Positions 42,695 to 51,745 are shown, counted from the first letter of the stretch. The stretch: 64,000 nucleotides of DNA from Pacificoceanicola sp048553275 (GCF_048553275.1 NZ_JBLZMW010000017.1:1-64000), one strand, 5' to 3'. Numbers and translations: made by a program. Notes: generated by a model from the sequence alone, not told the origin.

Positions 42695-43111
42695 ATGAGC
42701 TTTCGAGTTTTCATATCATGCTGGTTCAAGACGTTTACATGCATTGCGTTTGCGTTAGCCTTGGTATTTTCACCACCTTCTGCCGCTCACGCGGCGTCCG
42801 GCATGCATGACGGACATCAAGCCAAGTCTATTGTTGTCGTTGGTGCCGCCATGACTCATGACACCGGAAGCGATGCGCATCACGCGCATGAGAAGCTTAG
42901 GGTCGCAAGCGACATCGCAGCGTCCGACAAGGATGGCAAAGAGCAACAATCCCAAGAGTGTTGCAACGGTATCTGTATTTCTGTCGTCTTCCTCGAAGAC
43001 ACCAAGATCGAAGCAGAGCCGGTTGGTACAAGTGAATATGTCATTCTCGACGGTCAAACGTATTCGGTGGAAACAGCAGGGTTCCTGCGGCCCCCTCGAT
43101 TCCTGATCTGA
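42695..43111 (+). CDS. Exported His/Cys-containing protein
   Basis: 138 residues. Signal peptide (FKTFTCIAFALALVFSPPSAAHA), then His-rich region HDGHQ to DAHHAHEK, a Cys cluster QECCNGICISVVFLED, and an end with LRPPRFLI. It shares layout with the protein at 21396. Small proteins of this shape often head copper-efflux operons with TolC genes. Function unknown; a metal-binding role is an inference. Confidence 0.65.
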   Translation: MSFRVFISCWFKTFTCIAFALALVFSPPSAAHAASGMHDGHQAKSIVVVGAAMTHDTGSDAHHAHEKLRVASDIAASDKDGKEQQSQECCNGICISVVFLEDTKIEAEPVGTSEYVILDGQTYSVETAGFLRPPRFLI

Positions 43112-43184
43112 ACCGACGCCCAAAACGGGTGTGAGCCTTGCGCAGAGTCTGCGTGAGACAACGTTCACCAATCAGGTTACTTTC

Positions 43185-43406
43185 ATGAAAATTCATCTAC
43201 TTATGGGGGCTTCGGCCCTCGGGCTTGGCGCATGCGCCTATGAGCCCACCCCGTTGCCGTCCGTCGCGACCCAACAGGCCGTCGTCAACACGGCAGTTTC
43301 ATCGCCGATCAGCTATCAGGACCCCTTGGCGGGCTACACCTATCGCGGCCCTACAGGTCCCCGCGACTGGCGTTCCGTCAATCAAGAACAGACGGAGGGC
43401 AACTGA
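43185..43406 (+). CDS. Small lipoprotein
   Basis: 73 residues with lipobox LGLGAC (MKIHLLMGASALGLGACAYEP) and the conserved-looking end DPLAGYTYRGPTGPRDWRSVNQEQ. Short lipoproteins with a GPxxWRxxN end are common before TolC-like genes in copper clusters. Its stop overlaps the TolC start (TGATG). Confidence 0.8.
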   Translation: MKIHLLMGASALGLGACAYEPTPLPSVATQQAVVNTAVSSPISYQDPLAGYTYRGPTGPRDWRSVNQEQTEGN

Positions 43407-44869
43407 TGCGGGTATCGAAGTTTCCGCTGGTTTTCGGCTTTCCGCTAATCCTGGGTGCCTGTGCTACCGCTGTGCCGGGCATCTACACGGAACCAAAAGC
43501 TGGCTTCGCCAATATTTCCAGCCAGGTCACACCAGCCCTCGGCAAACGGACAGCCTTCGCCGAAACCCAGGCCGAAAACGAGGCCTTGAAGAAGCAGGTG
43601 CACGCAATGGTGCACCGCAAGACCATTTCGGCGGACACCGCCGTTCAGGTCGCGCTTCTGAACAACAAAGGGTTGCAGGCGTCCTATGCAAACGTCGGCC
43701 TGTCTGCCGCAGAGGCCTGGCAGCAATCGATGCCGGAAAACCCAATCGTGTCGATTGGTATACTGGGCATCGGTGCGCCCGAACTGGGTGCCTACAGGGC
43801 GATCGAGGGACTGATCCGGTCGAACGTGCTCGATGCCACCACTCGCAAGCAGCGTACGGCCATTGCAGACGCAAACTTCCGGCAGGCTCAACTGAGCGCC
43901 GTGAACGACACACTCGCACTGGCCAATCAGACGCGGAAGGCATGGGTCGATGCCGTAGCCGCCTTCGAGGCTGTGAGTTATCTCCGCCGTGCGAAAGCGA
44001 CGTCTGACGCCGGATCGGAATTAGCGATGAGACTGGGCGAGACCGGCGCGCTTAACACAGCCGGGCAGGCCCGTGAACAGGCATTCAATGCCGAACTCGC
44101 CGGACAACTTGCCCAGGCACGCTTGAATGCTACCCGGTCCAAAGAGCAGCTGACCAGGCTCATGGGGCTGTGGGGCACCGAAGTCGACTATTATGTGCCC
44201 GATGCTCTTCCCGCGCTGCCGCGTTCCGTCGGCCGTGTGACTGACATCGAAGCGAAAGCATTGCGAAATCGGGTTGATCTGCGCGTTGCCAAACTTGGCC
44301 TGGAAGCACAGGCCAAGGCGTTTGGTCTGACTGATCAGACTCGCATTATCAGCGATCTCGAATTCATTGCCGGGTTCGAAGCGGAGCGGGAAATTGAGGA
44401 CGGAGAAACGGAGACCGTGACCACCCCTCAGGTGGAGGTGGAGTTCGCAATCCCGATCTACGACACCGGGAAGGCACGGATGCGCAAGGCGGAATTGTCG
44501 TACCTGCAAGCAGCCAACGTGCTGGCAGAAAGAGCCGTCAACGTCCGGTCCGAAGCGCGTGGTGCTGAAGCCTCCTATCACGCCGCGTATAAGATCGCCC
44601 GCCACTATCGCGACGTTCTGGTGCCGCTACGCACGACCGTCGAAGAAGAGGGGCTGCTGTCTTATAACGGCATGATCACCAACACTTTCGAGCTGCTGAC
44701 AGACGTGCGCGAGAAACTGGGCGCATCACTGGAAGCGGCAAACGCAAAACGCGAATTCTACATGGCACAGGCTGATCTGACCGCTGCGATCTATGGCGGC
44801 GGCGAAGGCGGTGGCGGTGCTGGTGGAGAAGGCGCGACACTTGCCGCCGGTGGCGGCGCAGGACACTGA
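43406..44869 (+). CDS. TolC-family outer membrane protein
   Basis: 487 residues: signal and lipobox-like start (LILGACATAVPG), then long coiled helices such as TAVQVALLNNKGLQASYANVGLSAAEAWQ and a second internal repeat (DIEAKALRNRVDLRVAKLGLEAQAK), the outer-membrane-factor pattern. The C-terminus is a Gly-rich tail. Such channels work with RND or ABC pumps, but no CusA/CusB-like pair is in the window. The gene precedes the copper oxidase gene by 11 bases. Confidence 0.88.
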   Translation: MRVSKFPLVFGFPLILGACATAVPGIYTEPKAGFANISSQVTPALGKRTAFAETQAENEALKKQVHAMVHRKTISADTAVQVALLNNKGLQASYANVGLSAAEAWQQSMPENPIVSIGILGIGAPELGAYRAIEGLIRSNVLDATTRKQRTAIADANFRQAQLSAVNDTLALANQTRKAWVDAVAAFEAVSYLRRAKATSDAGSELAMRLGETGALNTAGQAREQAFNAELAGQLAQARLNATRSKEQLTRLMGLWGTEVDYYVPDALPALPRSVGRVTDIEAKALRNRVDLRVAKLGLEAQAKAFGLTDQTRIISDLEFIAGFEAEREIEDGETETVTTPQVEVEFAIPIYDTGKARMRKAELSYLQAANVLAERAVNVRSEARGAEASYHAAYKIARHYRDVLVPLRTTVEEEGLLSYNGMITNTFELLTDVREKLGASLEAANAKREFYMAQADLTAAIYGGGEGGGGAGGEGATLAAGGGAGH

Positions 44870-44880
44870 AAGGAACTGAC

Positions 44881-46239
44881 ATGCTAAATAGACGTCAATT
44901 ACTCGGAGCCGGCGCGGCAGGTGCAACGCTGGTCTCTTCGAAAGCCTGGGGTCAAACCCTGAACATGGGCCTGCCCGAAGCTGCCCAAATGGATAGCGCA
45001 GCAACGGCGATCACGGCGCGTCCTAGTACCGGGCCGGACTACACACCTGTGGTCACATTGAACGGGTGGACCCTGCCGCACCGGATGAACAACGGGGTGA
45101 AAGAATTTCACCTCGTGGCCGAACCGGTAGAACGCGAGCTTGCCGACGGCATGATCGCGCATTTGTGGGGCTACAACGGCCAATCCACCGGCCCGACGAT
45201 CGAAGCAGTCGAAGGCGACCGGGTGCGCATCTACGTCACCAATAAGCTGCCGGAAGGCACAACGGTGCACTGGCACGGGCTCATTCTTCCTTCAGGCATG
45301 GATGGGGTCTCCGGATTGAGCCATCCAAGCATCCCGCCGGGCAAAACCTTCGTCTACGAATTCGACTTGGTGAAGTCCGGAACGTTCATGTACCACCCCC
45401 ACGGCGATGAAATGACCCAGATGGCGATGGGGATGATGGGCATGTTCGTGGTCCACCCCAAGGATCCCACATTCATGCCGGTGGATCGTGATTTCCTGAT
45501 CATGCTGAATGCTTTCGACATCGATCCGGGTACCTATGTACCCCGCATCATGACGATGACGGATTTCAACCTTTGGACCTGGAACAGCCGGATCTTCCCC
45601 GACATCGATCCGCTGGTCGTGAACAAGGGCGACCGGGTGCGAGTACGGGTTGGGAACCTTACGATGACGAACCACCCGATCCATATGCACGGCTATGACT
45701 TCAAGGTCACCTGCACGGATGGCGGCTGGGTGCCGCCTGAAGCACAGTGGCCGGAGGTCAGCATCGACATTCCCGTAGGTGCGATGCGCGCCTACGAATT
45801 CGTCGCCGATCATCTGGGAGATTGGGCGATCCATTGCCACAAATCGCACCATACGATGAACGCCATGGGCCATGACGTGCCGACGTTCATCGGGGTGAAC
45901 AAGAAGCCGCTGACCCAGAAGATCCGTCAATTCCAGCCGGAATACATGCCGATGGGCATGTCCGGCATGGGGGACATGGCAAAAATGGAAATGCCGCTAC
46001 CCGACAATACCATCCCGATGATGACGGGTTGGGGCCCGTACGGACCCATCGAGATGGGCGGCATGTTTTCGGTCGTGAAGGTGCGGGACGGCATCGACGC
46101 GGACGATTACTCCGATCCCGGCTGGTACGAGAACCCTCCGGGCGAGATGGCCTACGAATGGACTGGCGAATTACCCGACTTTGCCTCCAACAACAGCCCC
46201 AAAACCATTCTCACACCGAAACCAACCTCGAAGGGCTGA
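44881..46239 (+). CDS. Copper oxidase (multicopper oxidase family), third copy
   Basis: 452 residues, Tat-like start (LNRRQLLGAGAAGATLVS). Copper motifs: TVHWHGLILPSG, FMYHPHGDEMTQMAMGMMG, HPIHMHGYDF and WAIHCHKSHHTMNAMGHD. A Met-rich segment (MPMGMSGMGDMAKMEMP) after the last motif recalls CueO/CopA Met-rich inserts used for Cu(I). It differs strongly from the two oxidases at 23326 and 31728 and belongs with the TolC-cupredoxin group. Confidence 0.92.
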   Translation: MLNRRQLLGAGAAGATLVSSKAWGQTLNMGLPEAAQMDSAATAITARPSTGPDYTPVVTLNGWTLPHRMNNGVKEFHLVAEPVERELADGMIAHLWGYNGQSTGPTIEAVEGDRVRIYVTNKLPEGTTVHWHGLILPSGMDGVSGLSHPSIPPGKTFVYEFDLVKSGTFMYHPHGDEMTQMAMGMMGMFVVHPKDPTFMPVDRDFLIMLNAFDIDPGTYVPRIMTMTDFNLWTWNSRIFPDIDPLVVNKGDRVRVRVGNLTMTNHPIHMHGYDFKVTCTDGGWVPPEAQWPEVSIDIPVGAMRAYEFVADHLGDWAIHCHKSHHTMNAMGHDVPTFIGVNKKPLTQKIRQFQPEYMPMGMSGMGDMAKMEMPLPDNTIPMMTGWGPYGPIEMGGMFSVVKVRDGIDADDYSDPGWYENPPGEMAYEWTGELPDFASNNSPKTILTPKPTSKG

Positions 46240-46285
46240 GCGGCCCTTCGTCATCTCCAACCGAACCAACCTACAGGACAATAAA

Positions 46286-47002
46286 ATGAGAAATCTTCTT
46301 TTGACGACAAGCTTCGCGATCGCGCTATCAGCACCGGCCTTTGCTGCAGGTACACACGACGGCGGACATGGGGAGACCAAGCCAGCCGCAATGATGGTCG
46401 GCATGCCGGGTGACGCCGCCAAGGTTGACCGCACAATCGACGTCACTTTGCTCGAAAACGATGAGGGCCAGATGCTGATCGAGAGTGAGCCGATGGATAT
46501 CAAGGAGGGCGAAACCATCCGCTTCAACATCACCAACAAGGGTGAGCTGGAGCATGAATTCGTCCTCGACACGGTAGAGCGTAATGCCGAGCACAAGATC
46601 GAAATGGCCAAGATGGACATGGAACATGACGATCCGAACCGTATCCGTCTCGATGCGGGCGCCTCGGGCGAAGTTGTCTGGACTTTCGCAAATTCTGGCA
46701 CATTCGAAGCAGCGTGCCTGATCCCGGGCCACTACGAATCGGGAATGCACCGTGAGGTCGCAGTCGGTGACCAGATGGCTCAGGCTGACGTGGAATACAC
46801 AAGCGGCACCATCAAGAAAATCGACGCAAAGGCCGGCAAGGTCACAATTATCCACGGCCCTCTCGTCAACCTGGATATGCCGGCAATGACCATGGTGTTC
46901 CGCGCCGACGAGGCGATGGTGGCCAAGATGGCGGAAGGTCAGGACATCGAGTTCGTTGCCGACCGGGTCAAGGGTAAACTGACCGTCACGCAGATGAAGT
47001 AA
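46286..47002 (+). CDS. Cupredoxin-CusF fusion protein
   Basis: 238 residues. After a signal peptide and His stretch, a cupredoxin domain (about residues 45-160) shows ligands in GELEHEFVLD and ACLIPGHYESGM (His, Cys, His, Met). A C-terminal CusF-like domain (about 170-238) has IIHGPLVNLDMPAMTMVF; the usual CusF Trp is replaced by Met. It would bind and shuttle periplasmic copper for the oxidase upstream. AGGA precedes ATG 46286, and a hairpin follows the stop. Confidence 0.9.
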   Translation: MRNLLLTTSFAIALSAPAFAAGTHDGGHGETKPAAMMVGMPGDAAKVDRTIDVTLLENDEGQMLIESEPMDIKEGETIRFNITNKGELEHEFVLDTVERNAEHKIEMAKMDMEHDDPNRIRLDAGASGEVVWTFANSGTFEAACLIPGHYESGMHREVAVGDQMAQADVEYTSGTIKKIDAKAGKVTIIHGPLVNLDMPAMTMVFRADEAMVAKMAEGQDIEFVADRVKGKLTVTQMK

Positions 47003-47012
47003 CTACTAACAA

Positions 47013-47041
47013 TGGGGCCGGGGGTAAACACTCCGGCCCCA
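47013..47041 (+). terminator. Terminator hairpin
   Basis: Perfect 9-bp stem TGGGGCCGG / CCGGCCCCA around an 11-base loop, 10 bases after the cupredoxin-CusF gene. No T-run. Confidence 0.7.
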
Positions 47042-47111
47042 TCGCCTTGATCGCTTAGCCCAAGCAAGCAAGAAGATCCCATAAAATCAAGCGCTACGGA
47101 GGTAGCCGAGC

Positions 47112-47645
47112 ATGAAGAATTTCCTGAGAACCTGCACCATCGCCCTTGCGCTTGTCCTTCCGGCTTTTTCAGTGGGCGCTTCCAGTGGCAAGGGCCAGCA
47201 GCCTCACGCGCGAGCCTTCGAAGTGCCTGGCCATGATCCGATCGGGAAACCCGGTGATGGCTCCTCGATCGACAGGACGATTGAAATATCCATACGGGAG
47301 ACGGAAAGCGGCTACATGCTTTTCGAGCCGGACGCGATCCAGATTGAAAGCGGCTCGGTTGTCCAGTTTTCAATCAGAAATACCGGCGCATTGGATCACG
47401 AGTTCTTTCTCGGTTCCTTTGACGAGGTCGCAAAACATCAGCAATGGATGCGCGAACATCCCGATATGCAGCATGACAGCGCCAACTCGGTTTCGATCCC
47501 TAGTGGGCAAAATGCCGAGTTGATCTGGGATTTCTCCGATATGACCAACCTGGAGTTCGTATGCTTGATTCCCGGCCACCGGGAAGCGGGCATGTGGGGC
47601 GTCATCATCGTGCACGATCACCTTGCGCCGAAGTCCAAGGATTAG
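47112..47645 (+). CDS. Cupredoxin-domain exported protein
   Basis: 177 residues: signal peptide, then a single cupredoxin domain with ligands in GALDHEFFLG and VCLIPGHREAGM, clearly related to the first domain of the protein at 46286 but without the CusF part. A type 1 copper electron carrier or copper store in the periplasm. GGAGGT lies 8 bases upstream of the ATG. Confidence 0.9.
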   Translation: MKNFLRTCTIALALVLPAFSVGASSGKGQQPHARAFEVPGHDPIGKPGDGSSIDRTIEISIRETESGYMLFEPDAIQIESGSVVQFSIRNTGALDHEFFLGSFDEVAKHQQWMREHPDMQHDSANSVSIPSGQNAELIWDFSDMTNLEFVCLIPGHREAGMWGVIIVHDHLAPKSKD

Positions 47646-47654
47646 ACATTTTCA

Positions 47655-48959
47655 ATGTCACTCTTGGATAGGTATCACCTGCTTGTACACGACGTAGCTG
47701 CCGCCCTTGGGTACGACTACAGCGATGCCACGCCGGACTGGGTTCATCCGTTCATTCATCTCATACTGGTCTTGGCCCCCGCGCTGCTGATCAGTGTTGG
47801 CTCATATCTTGCTATTCGCGGCATTCTGAAGCTTTGGAAGTACCGCAGCACGCCTGCGATCCACCCAGAGCCCATACGAGGGCTCGAAGGAAGTCTTTTC
47901 AGCACCGTCTTGCGCTATTCAAGAAGGCAGCAAGCGTTGATGATCGTGGTTAGCCTCATCGCGATGCCTATACTCTATCTGACTTTGGAACTGCCAAAAC
48001 AGATCGTAAACAACGCTCTGGATTCTGGCCGTTTCCCAGTTGCCGTTTTGGGACGAGACGTCGACCAGGTCGTTTTCCTCATGCTTCTTTGCGGTCTCTA
48101 CCTTTTGGCTATTATCCTGAATGGGCTAAACAAATATAGCCTTAACGTCTTCAAAGGGTATGTCGCCGAGCGTTTTCTGCGGCGCTTCCGCCTGCTGGTC
48201 TATCGGCAATGGCGCAGCGATCCAGACTCCGGAAACCAAAGCGAGATCGTCCCTATTCTCGCACAGGAAGTCGAGCCCATCGGTGGCTTCGCGGCAGATG
48301 TCCTTACGCTGCCAATCCTGCAAGGCGGTACGCTTCTGACGATCCTGTTTTTCATGTTCGTTCAGGACCCTGTCTTGGGTGCCGCCGCACTGACGGTACT
48401 GCCAATTCAGCTCGTGCTGCTGCCCAAGCTGCAACGGCGGGTCAACGCGCTTTCACGCACCAGGATCAAGGAGGTCCGACAGCTTGGCAGGCAGCTCAGC
48501 GATCAATTGCGCGAACGGCAGGTCAATCCGGCCGGGCTGCTGCCAGTAAGCGCAAGTTTTAGAGAGCTTGAGCACGTGCGCAGGAAGATTTTCCGTCTGA
48601 AGTTCTTCATCAAGGCCCTCAACAATTTTCTGACCGCGCTGACGCCATTCCTGTTCTACTCTCTGGGTGGATATTTCGTCATCGAAGGGCGGATCACACT
48701 CGGCGCGCTGGTGGCCGTCCTGGCAGCGCACAAGGACTTCTCGGCACCGCTGAAGGAACTTTTCCGCTACTATCAGACCTTGGAAGACACCCGAATCCGG
48801 TATCACGAAATCACGGCTTTTTTTGCCGGGTCAGGCCACTCGTCCGAAGTGGCCCAGGCTGATGACAGTACGCTGGAAAAGGTCAGCCAATTCGAGCAAT
48901 CGCCGCTCAGAAAAACGACTTTGCCTTTCGAGGGGCATGGAGACCTCGCTTCACAATGA
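47655..48959 (+). CDS. ABC exporter membrane domain without ATPase domain
   Basis: 434 residues. Two N-terminal segments, then a six-segment ABC type 1 exporter domain (FLRRFRLLVYRQW, QEVEPIGGFAADV, GYFVIEGRITLGALVAVLAAHKDFSAPLKELFRYYQ). The family continues into a nucleotide-binding domain with Walker A and ABC signature; here the protein ends about 45 residues after the last helix and none is present. It may be truncated, or depend on another ATPase. The stop overlaps an ATG six codons upstream of the next gene's proposed start. Confidence 0.75.
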   Translation: MSLLDRYHLLVHDVAAALGYDYSDATPDWVHPFIHLILVLAPALLISVGSYLAIRGILKLWKYRSTPAIHPEPIRGLEGSLFSTVLRYSRRQQALMIVVSLIAMPILYLTLELPKQIVNNALDSGRFPVAVLGRDVDQVVFLMLLCGLYLLAIILNGLNKYSLNVFKGYVAERFLRRFRLLVYRQWRSDPDSGNQSEIVPILAQEVEPIGGFAADVLTLPILQGGTLLTILFFMFVQDPVLGAAALTVLPIQLVLLPKLQRRVNALSRTRIKEVRQLGRQLSDQLRERQVNPAGLLPVSASFRELEHVRRKIFRLKFFIKALNNFLTALTPFLFYSLGGYFVIEGRITLGALVAVLAAHKDFSAPLKELFRYYQTLEDTRIRYHEITAFFAGSGHSSEVAQADDSTLEKVSQFEQSPLRKTTLPFEGHGDLASQ

Positions 48960-48973
48960 AGGAGTTTGATAGC

Positions 48974-49414
48974 ATGAAATGGGCAGCAATATTTTTTGCT
49001 CTGATCGCCGTTTCTGCGGCAGGATGGTACATCCTGCAGCCGACCCACTCCCAGACGAGTACTCAGACGGACGAAAGAATGGCACTTCCCGCAGGTGCGC
49101 TTGCAACTGTCAGGCTGCCCCCAAGTTTCACCGAGCAAGAGCAAATCGGCAAGCGTGCCTATGGTGCGGCCTGCGCGACCTGCCACGGCGTCAATGGGCA
49201 GGGTCAGGACGGCGTTGCTCCACCGCTGGTGCACAAGATTTATGAGCCGGGCCACCACGGTGACATGGCGTTTGTCCTCGCAGCACAGAATGGTGTTCGG
49301 GCGCACCATTGGAAGTTTGGCAACATGCCAGCTGTCGAGGGCGTAACACGAGCAGAAGTATTGAATATCGTGGCATATATACGGGCTCTTCAAAGGGAAA
49401 ACGGAATTAACTGA
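48974..49414 (+). CDS. Monohaem cytochrome c, paralogue of 20938
   Basis: 146 residues from ATG 48974 (AAGGAG 9 bases upstream; an ATG at 48956 lies before the Shine-Dalgarno). One membrane segment, haem site ACATCHGVNGQGQ and axial Met in WKFGNMPAVEG. The stretch VHKIYEPGHHGDMAFVLAAQ is nearly identical to the cytochrome at 20938. Confidence 0.9.
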   Translation: MKWAAIFFALIAVSAAGWYILQPTHSQTSTQTDERMALPAGALATVRLPPSFTEQEQIGKRAYGAACATCHGVNGQGQDGVAPPLVHKIYEPGHHGDMAFVLAAQNGVRAHHWKFGNMPAVEGVTRAEVLNIVAYIRALQRENGIN

Positions 49415-49490
49415 GTGACCTGTCGACCTGAGGCAAAAGCATAACAGCCATCCAGTAGATAATAACTGTCATCAACGGGGAGAGAAACGA

Positions 49491-49943
49491 ATGAAACCTA
49501 AATTTATCGCAACGCTAGCATTGGCATTGTCCGGAACAGGTGTTCTCGCCGATGGACATGCAACCGGCGACGCATCGGCCGGAGACAAGGTATTTAACAA
49601 GTGCAAGGCCTGCCACTCAATCGTCAGGACGGATGGTGACGTTATCCGAAAGGGTGGCGCGGTTGGGCCAAATCTTTATGGTGTGTACAACCGAACAGCA
49701 GGGACCGAAGAAATGTTTGGGAATAAATTTCGGGACTCTATTCGTGAAGCGGGCGAGAATGGCTTGGTCTGGAACGAGAGCGATTTCGTAGCCTATATTG
49801 CAGATCCGAAGAAGTTCCTCGCGACTTTTCTGAACGACAGCAAGGCGAAATCTGGCATGTCATTCAAATTGAAGAAAGAAACGGATGCCAAGGCAGTCTG
49901 GGCTTATCTCGTTTCGGTTGGACCGGAGGTTGAGGCCGATTAG
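49491..49943 (+). CDS. Class I cytochrome c (c2-like)
   Basis: 150 residues: signal peptide (PKFIATLALALSGTGVLA), haem site KCKACHSIV, VGPNLYGVYNRTAGT after it, and the axial Met in AKSGMSFKL, all as in alphaproteobacterial cytochrome c2 or c550. It is a soluble periplasmic electron carrier. GGGGAGA precedes the ATG. Its 3' end overlaps the start region of the next gene. Confidence 0.92.
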   Translation: MKPKFIATLALALSGTGVLADGHATGDASAGDKVFNKCKACHSIVRTDGDVIRKGGAVGPNLYGVYNRTAGTEEMFGNKFRDSIREAGENGLVWNESDFVAYIADPKKFLATFLNDSKAKSGMSFKLKKETDAKAVWAYLVSVGPEVEAD

Positions 49944-51168
49944 ATTTTTATTCGTTTGCACGGCTCTTTTTATGCTCGGTGCGCCCTTTGTAGCGGCTGA
50001 AGATGCCCCTCTGTTTCCAGTCAGACCACTGGTTGCACCGGTTGGGGATCACGCACGTGAACCCTCGCTTTCAACACTGCCCGATGGTCGGATCGTGATG
50101 AGTTGGACCGAAGGTAACAACGCCGTTCGGATGGCCCTGTTCGATGGCACCTATTGGACGGAGGCGCGTACAATTCATCAATCTGAGACACTGTTTGTGA
50201 ACTGGGCCGACTTTCCGTCAGTCGTTGGGCTTAGCGATGGGACGCTTGCAGCGCATTGGTTGGAATTGAATGGGCCGGGCAGCTATCAATACGACGTAAA
50301 GATCGCTTTCTCCTTCGATGAGGGTTTGAACTGGACAACGCCAATCATACCCCACGATGACCGATCAAAGCGTGAACATGGTTTCGTGTCGCTAATCCCT
50401 GATGATAGCGCTGGTTTGACAGCTCTTTGGCTAGATGGTCGTGCATACGATAATCAAGCCGCAGACGACAGCTATGAGAATGCCATGCAGGTCCGCGCAC
50501 GTCGCATTGCGCCGGACGGTTCAATGGGACCGGAAAGCCTGCTCGACCCACGCGCTTGTACGTGCTGTCAAACATCGGCCGTCCGCAAGGAAGCAGGTAA
50601 CATCATAGCGGTTTACAGGGACCGAACAGCCGAAGAAATCCGCGATATTTCGGTTGTCAGGTTGGTCGAAGAAGAATGGACCGACCCCGAAACAATCTAC
50701 GGCGACGGCTGGGAAATCGCAGGATGCCCTGTCAACGGACCTGCCATCGATGCGTTGGGAACGTACGCGGTAGTCGTGTGGTTCACCGGTGCCAATGGCG
50801 AGGCAAAGGCTCGAATTGCGTTTTCCAGGGATGGGGGCGCATCCTTTGAAGACCCGTTGCAACTCGATCTCGGCACACCCGCAGGTCGCGTAGATGTCTT
50901 GCAGATGGGTGACGGCAAAGCACTTGCTCTTTGGTTGGAGTATGCGAATGGCGGTGAAGCAATAGTCGTGTGTCAGGTGTCGCCGGAGAGCGGGTGTACT
51001 TCGCCACAAGCACTCCACATCAATCGTGGGCGAGAGTCGGTAGGATTTCCAAGGATTACGCGATCAGCAGCTGGCGTTGTCGTTGCGTGGACCGGGTCTG
51101 CACAGGGCAACTTGGCGGGGACAACCGTGGTTGGTGTCGAAGTAGCGATACCGTCTCCCGCAAGGTAA
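49930..51168 (+). CDS. Exported BNR/sialidase-like beta-propeller with CxCC motif
   Basis: About 412 residues. Signal peptide (IRFLFVCTALFMLGAPFVAA), then repeated propeller units such as SLSTLPDGRIVMSWTEG, VKIAFSFDEGLNWTTP and ARIAFSRDGGASFEDP, the Asp-box pattern of sialidase-like folds. A tight Cys cluster, DPRACTCCQTS, sits in the middle. True sialidase catalytic residues are not evident, so an enzymatic role is doubtful; metal binding at the Cys cluster is possible. The start is unclear: TTG at 49930 or 49918, overlapping the cytochrome gene. Confidence 0.72.
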   Translation: MRPIRFLFVCTALFMLGAPFVAAEDAPLFPVRPLVAPVGDHAREPSLSTLPDGRIVMSWTEGNNAVRMALFDGTYWTEARTIHQSETLFVNWADFPSVVGLSDGTLAAHWLELNGPGSYQYDVKIAFSFDEGLNWTTPIIPHDDRSKREHGFVSLIPDDSAGLTALWLDGRAYDNQAADDSYENAMQVRARRIAPDGSMGPESLLDPRACTCCQTSAVRKEAGNIIAVYRDRTAEEIRDISVVRLVEEEWTDPETIYGDGWEIAGCPVNGPAIDALGTYAVVVWFTGANGEAKARIAFSRDGGASFEDPLQLDLGTPAGRVDVLQMGDGKALALWLEYANGGEAIVVCQVSPESGCTSPQALHINRGRESVGFPRITRSAAGVVVAWTGSAQGNLAGTTVVGVEVAIPSPAR

Positions 51169-51745
51169 TCTTCAGGACCAAAGCGACAAGTCGGTTCAAG
51201 GCTGTTCCATGGCGGTGAAAGTCAATATTCCGTCCTACTCTTAGAACCCCGCAAACGGATTATTCTAGCCTTGGAGGTTTATCGCTGCGCGAGGATCTCG
51301 TAGCCAAACAATCTGGTCACTAGAGCTTCGAAATCGTGAAATCTTTAGATCAAGAGCGCAACAATTGGACCGTCGAGGAATCGCTTCAAGATCGTCGGTA
51401 AACCATGGATAAAGATCCCGTCATTATTTACGGGACTGGTGTGATTGTTGTAGGTGCTTCAAGTTGTTGTGCGCCTTACTGTTTTCGAAAACATGCTGCG
51501 AAGAGACAGCGAAGGTGGAGTTTGGACTTTGTGACATTTAGCCAGATTGAATGACCGCATTGGCAACTTGAGCTGCAACGCAGCGACAAACCTGCCGCAT
51601 GCGCGAAGCCGTGCTGCGTCAGCGAAATATGAAAAACGAATGACGGCATTGTCCCGCGATGTGCACCTTTACCAAGCATAAGCGAAGGTCGGCATTAGCC
51701 GGAGAAGAAATAACATAAACTTCATTATGCGACTTTATACTTAGC
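51169..51745 (+). other. Non-coding stretch between copper and conjugation regions
   Basis: I see no convincing gene in these 577 bases; open frames are short and lack support. A weak hairpin (TCCCGT / ACGGGA around CATTATTT, near 51418) is present. Base composition is visibly more AT-rich towards the right end. It marks the boundary between the copper region and the virB region and may hold a junction. Confidence 0.6.

Noticed and set aside
51476..51679. 67-residue minus-strand frame in the gap
   Set aside because: No Shine-Dalgarno, Cys/Ser-rich random look and no neighbours in step with it.
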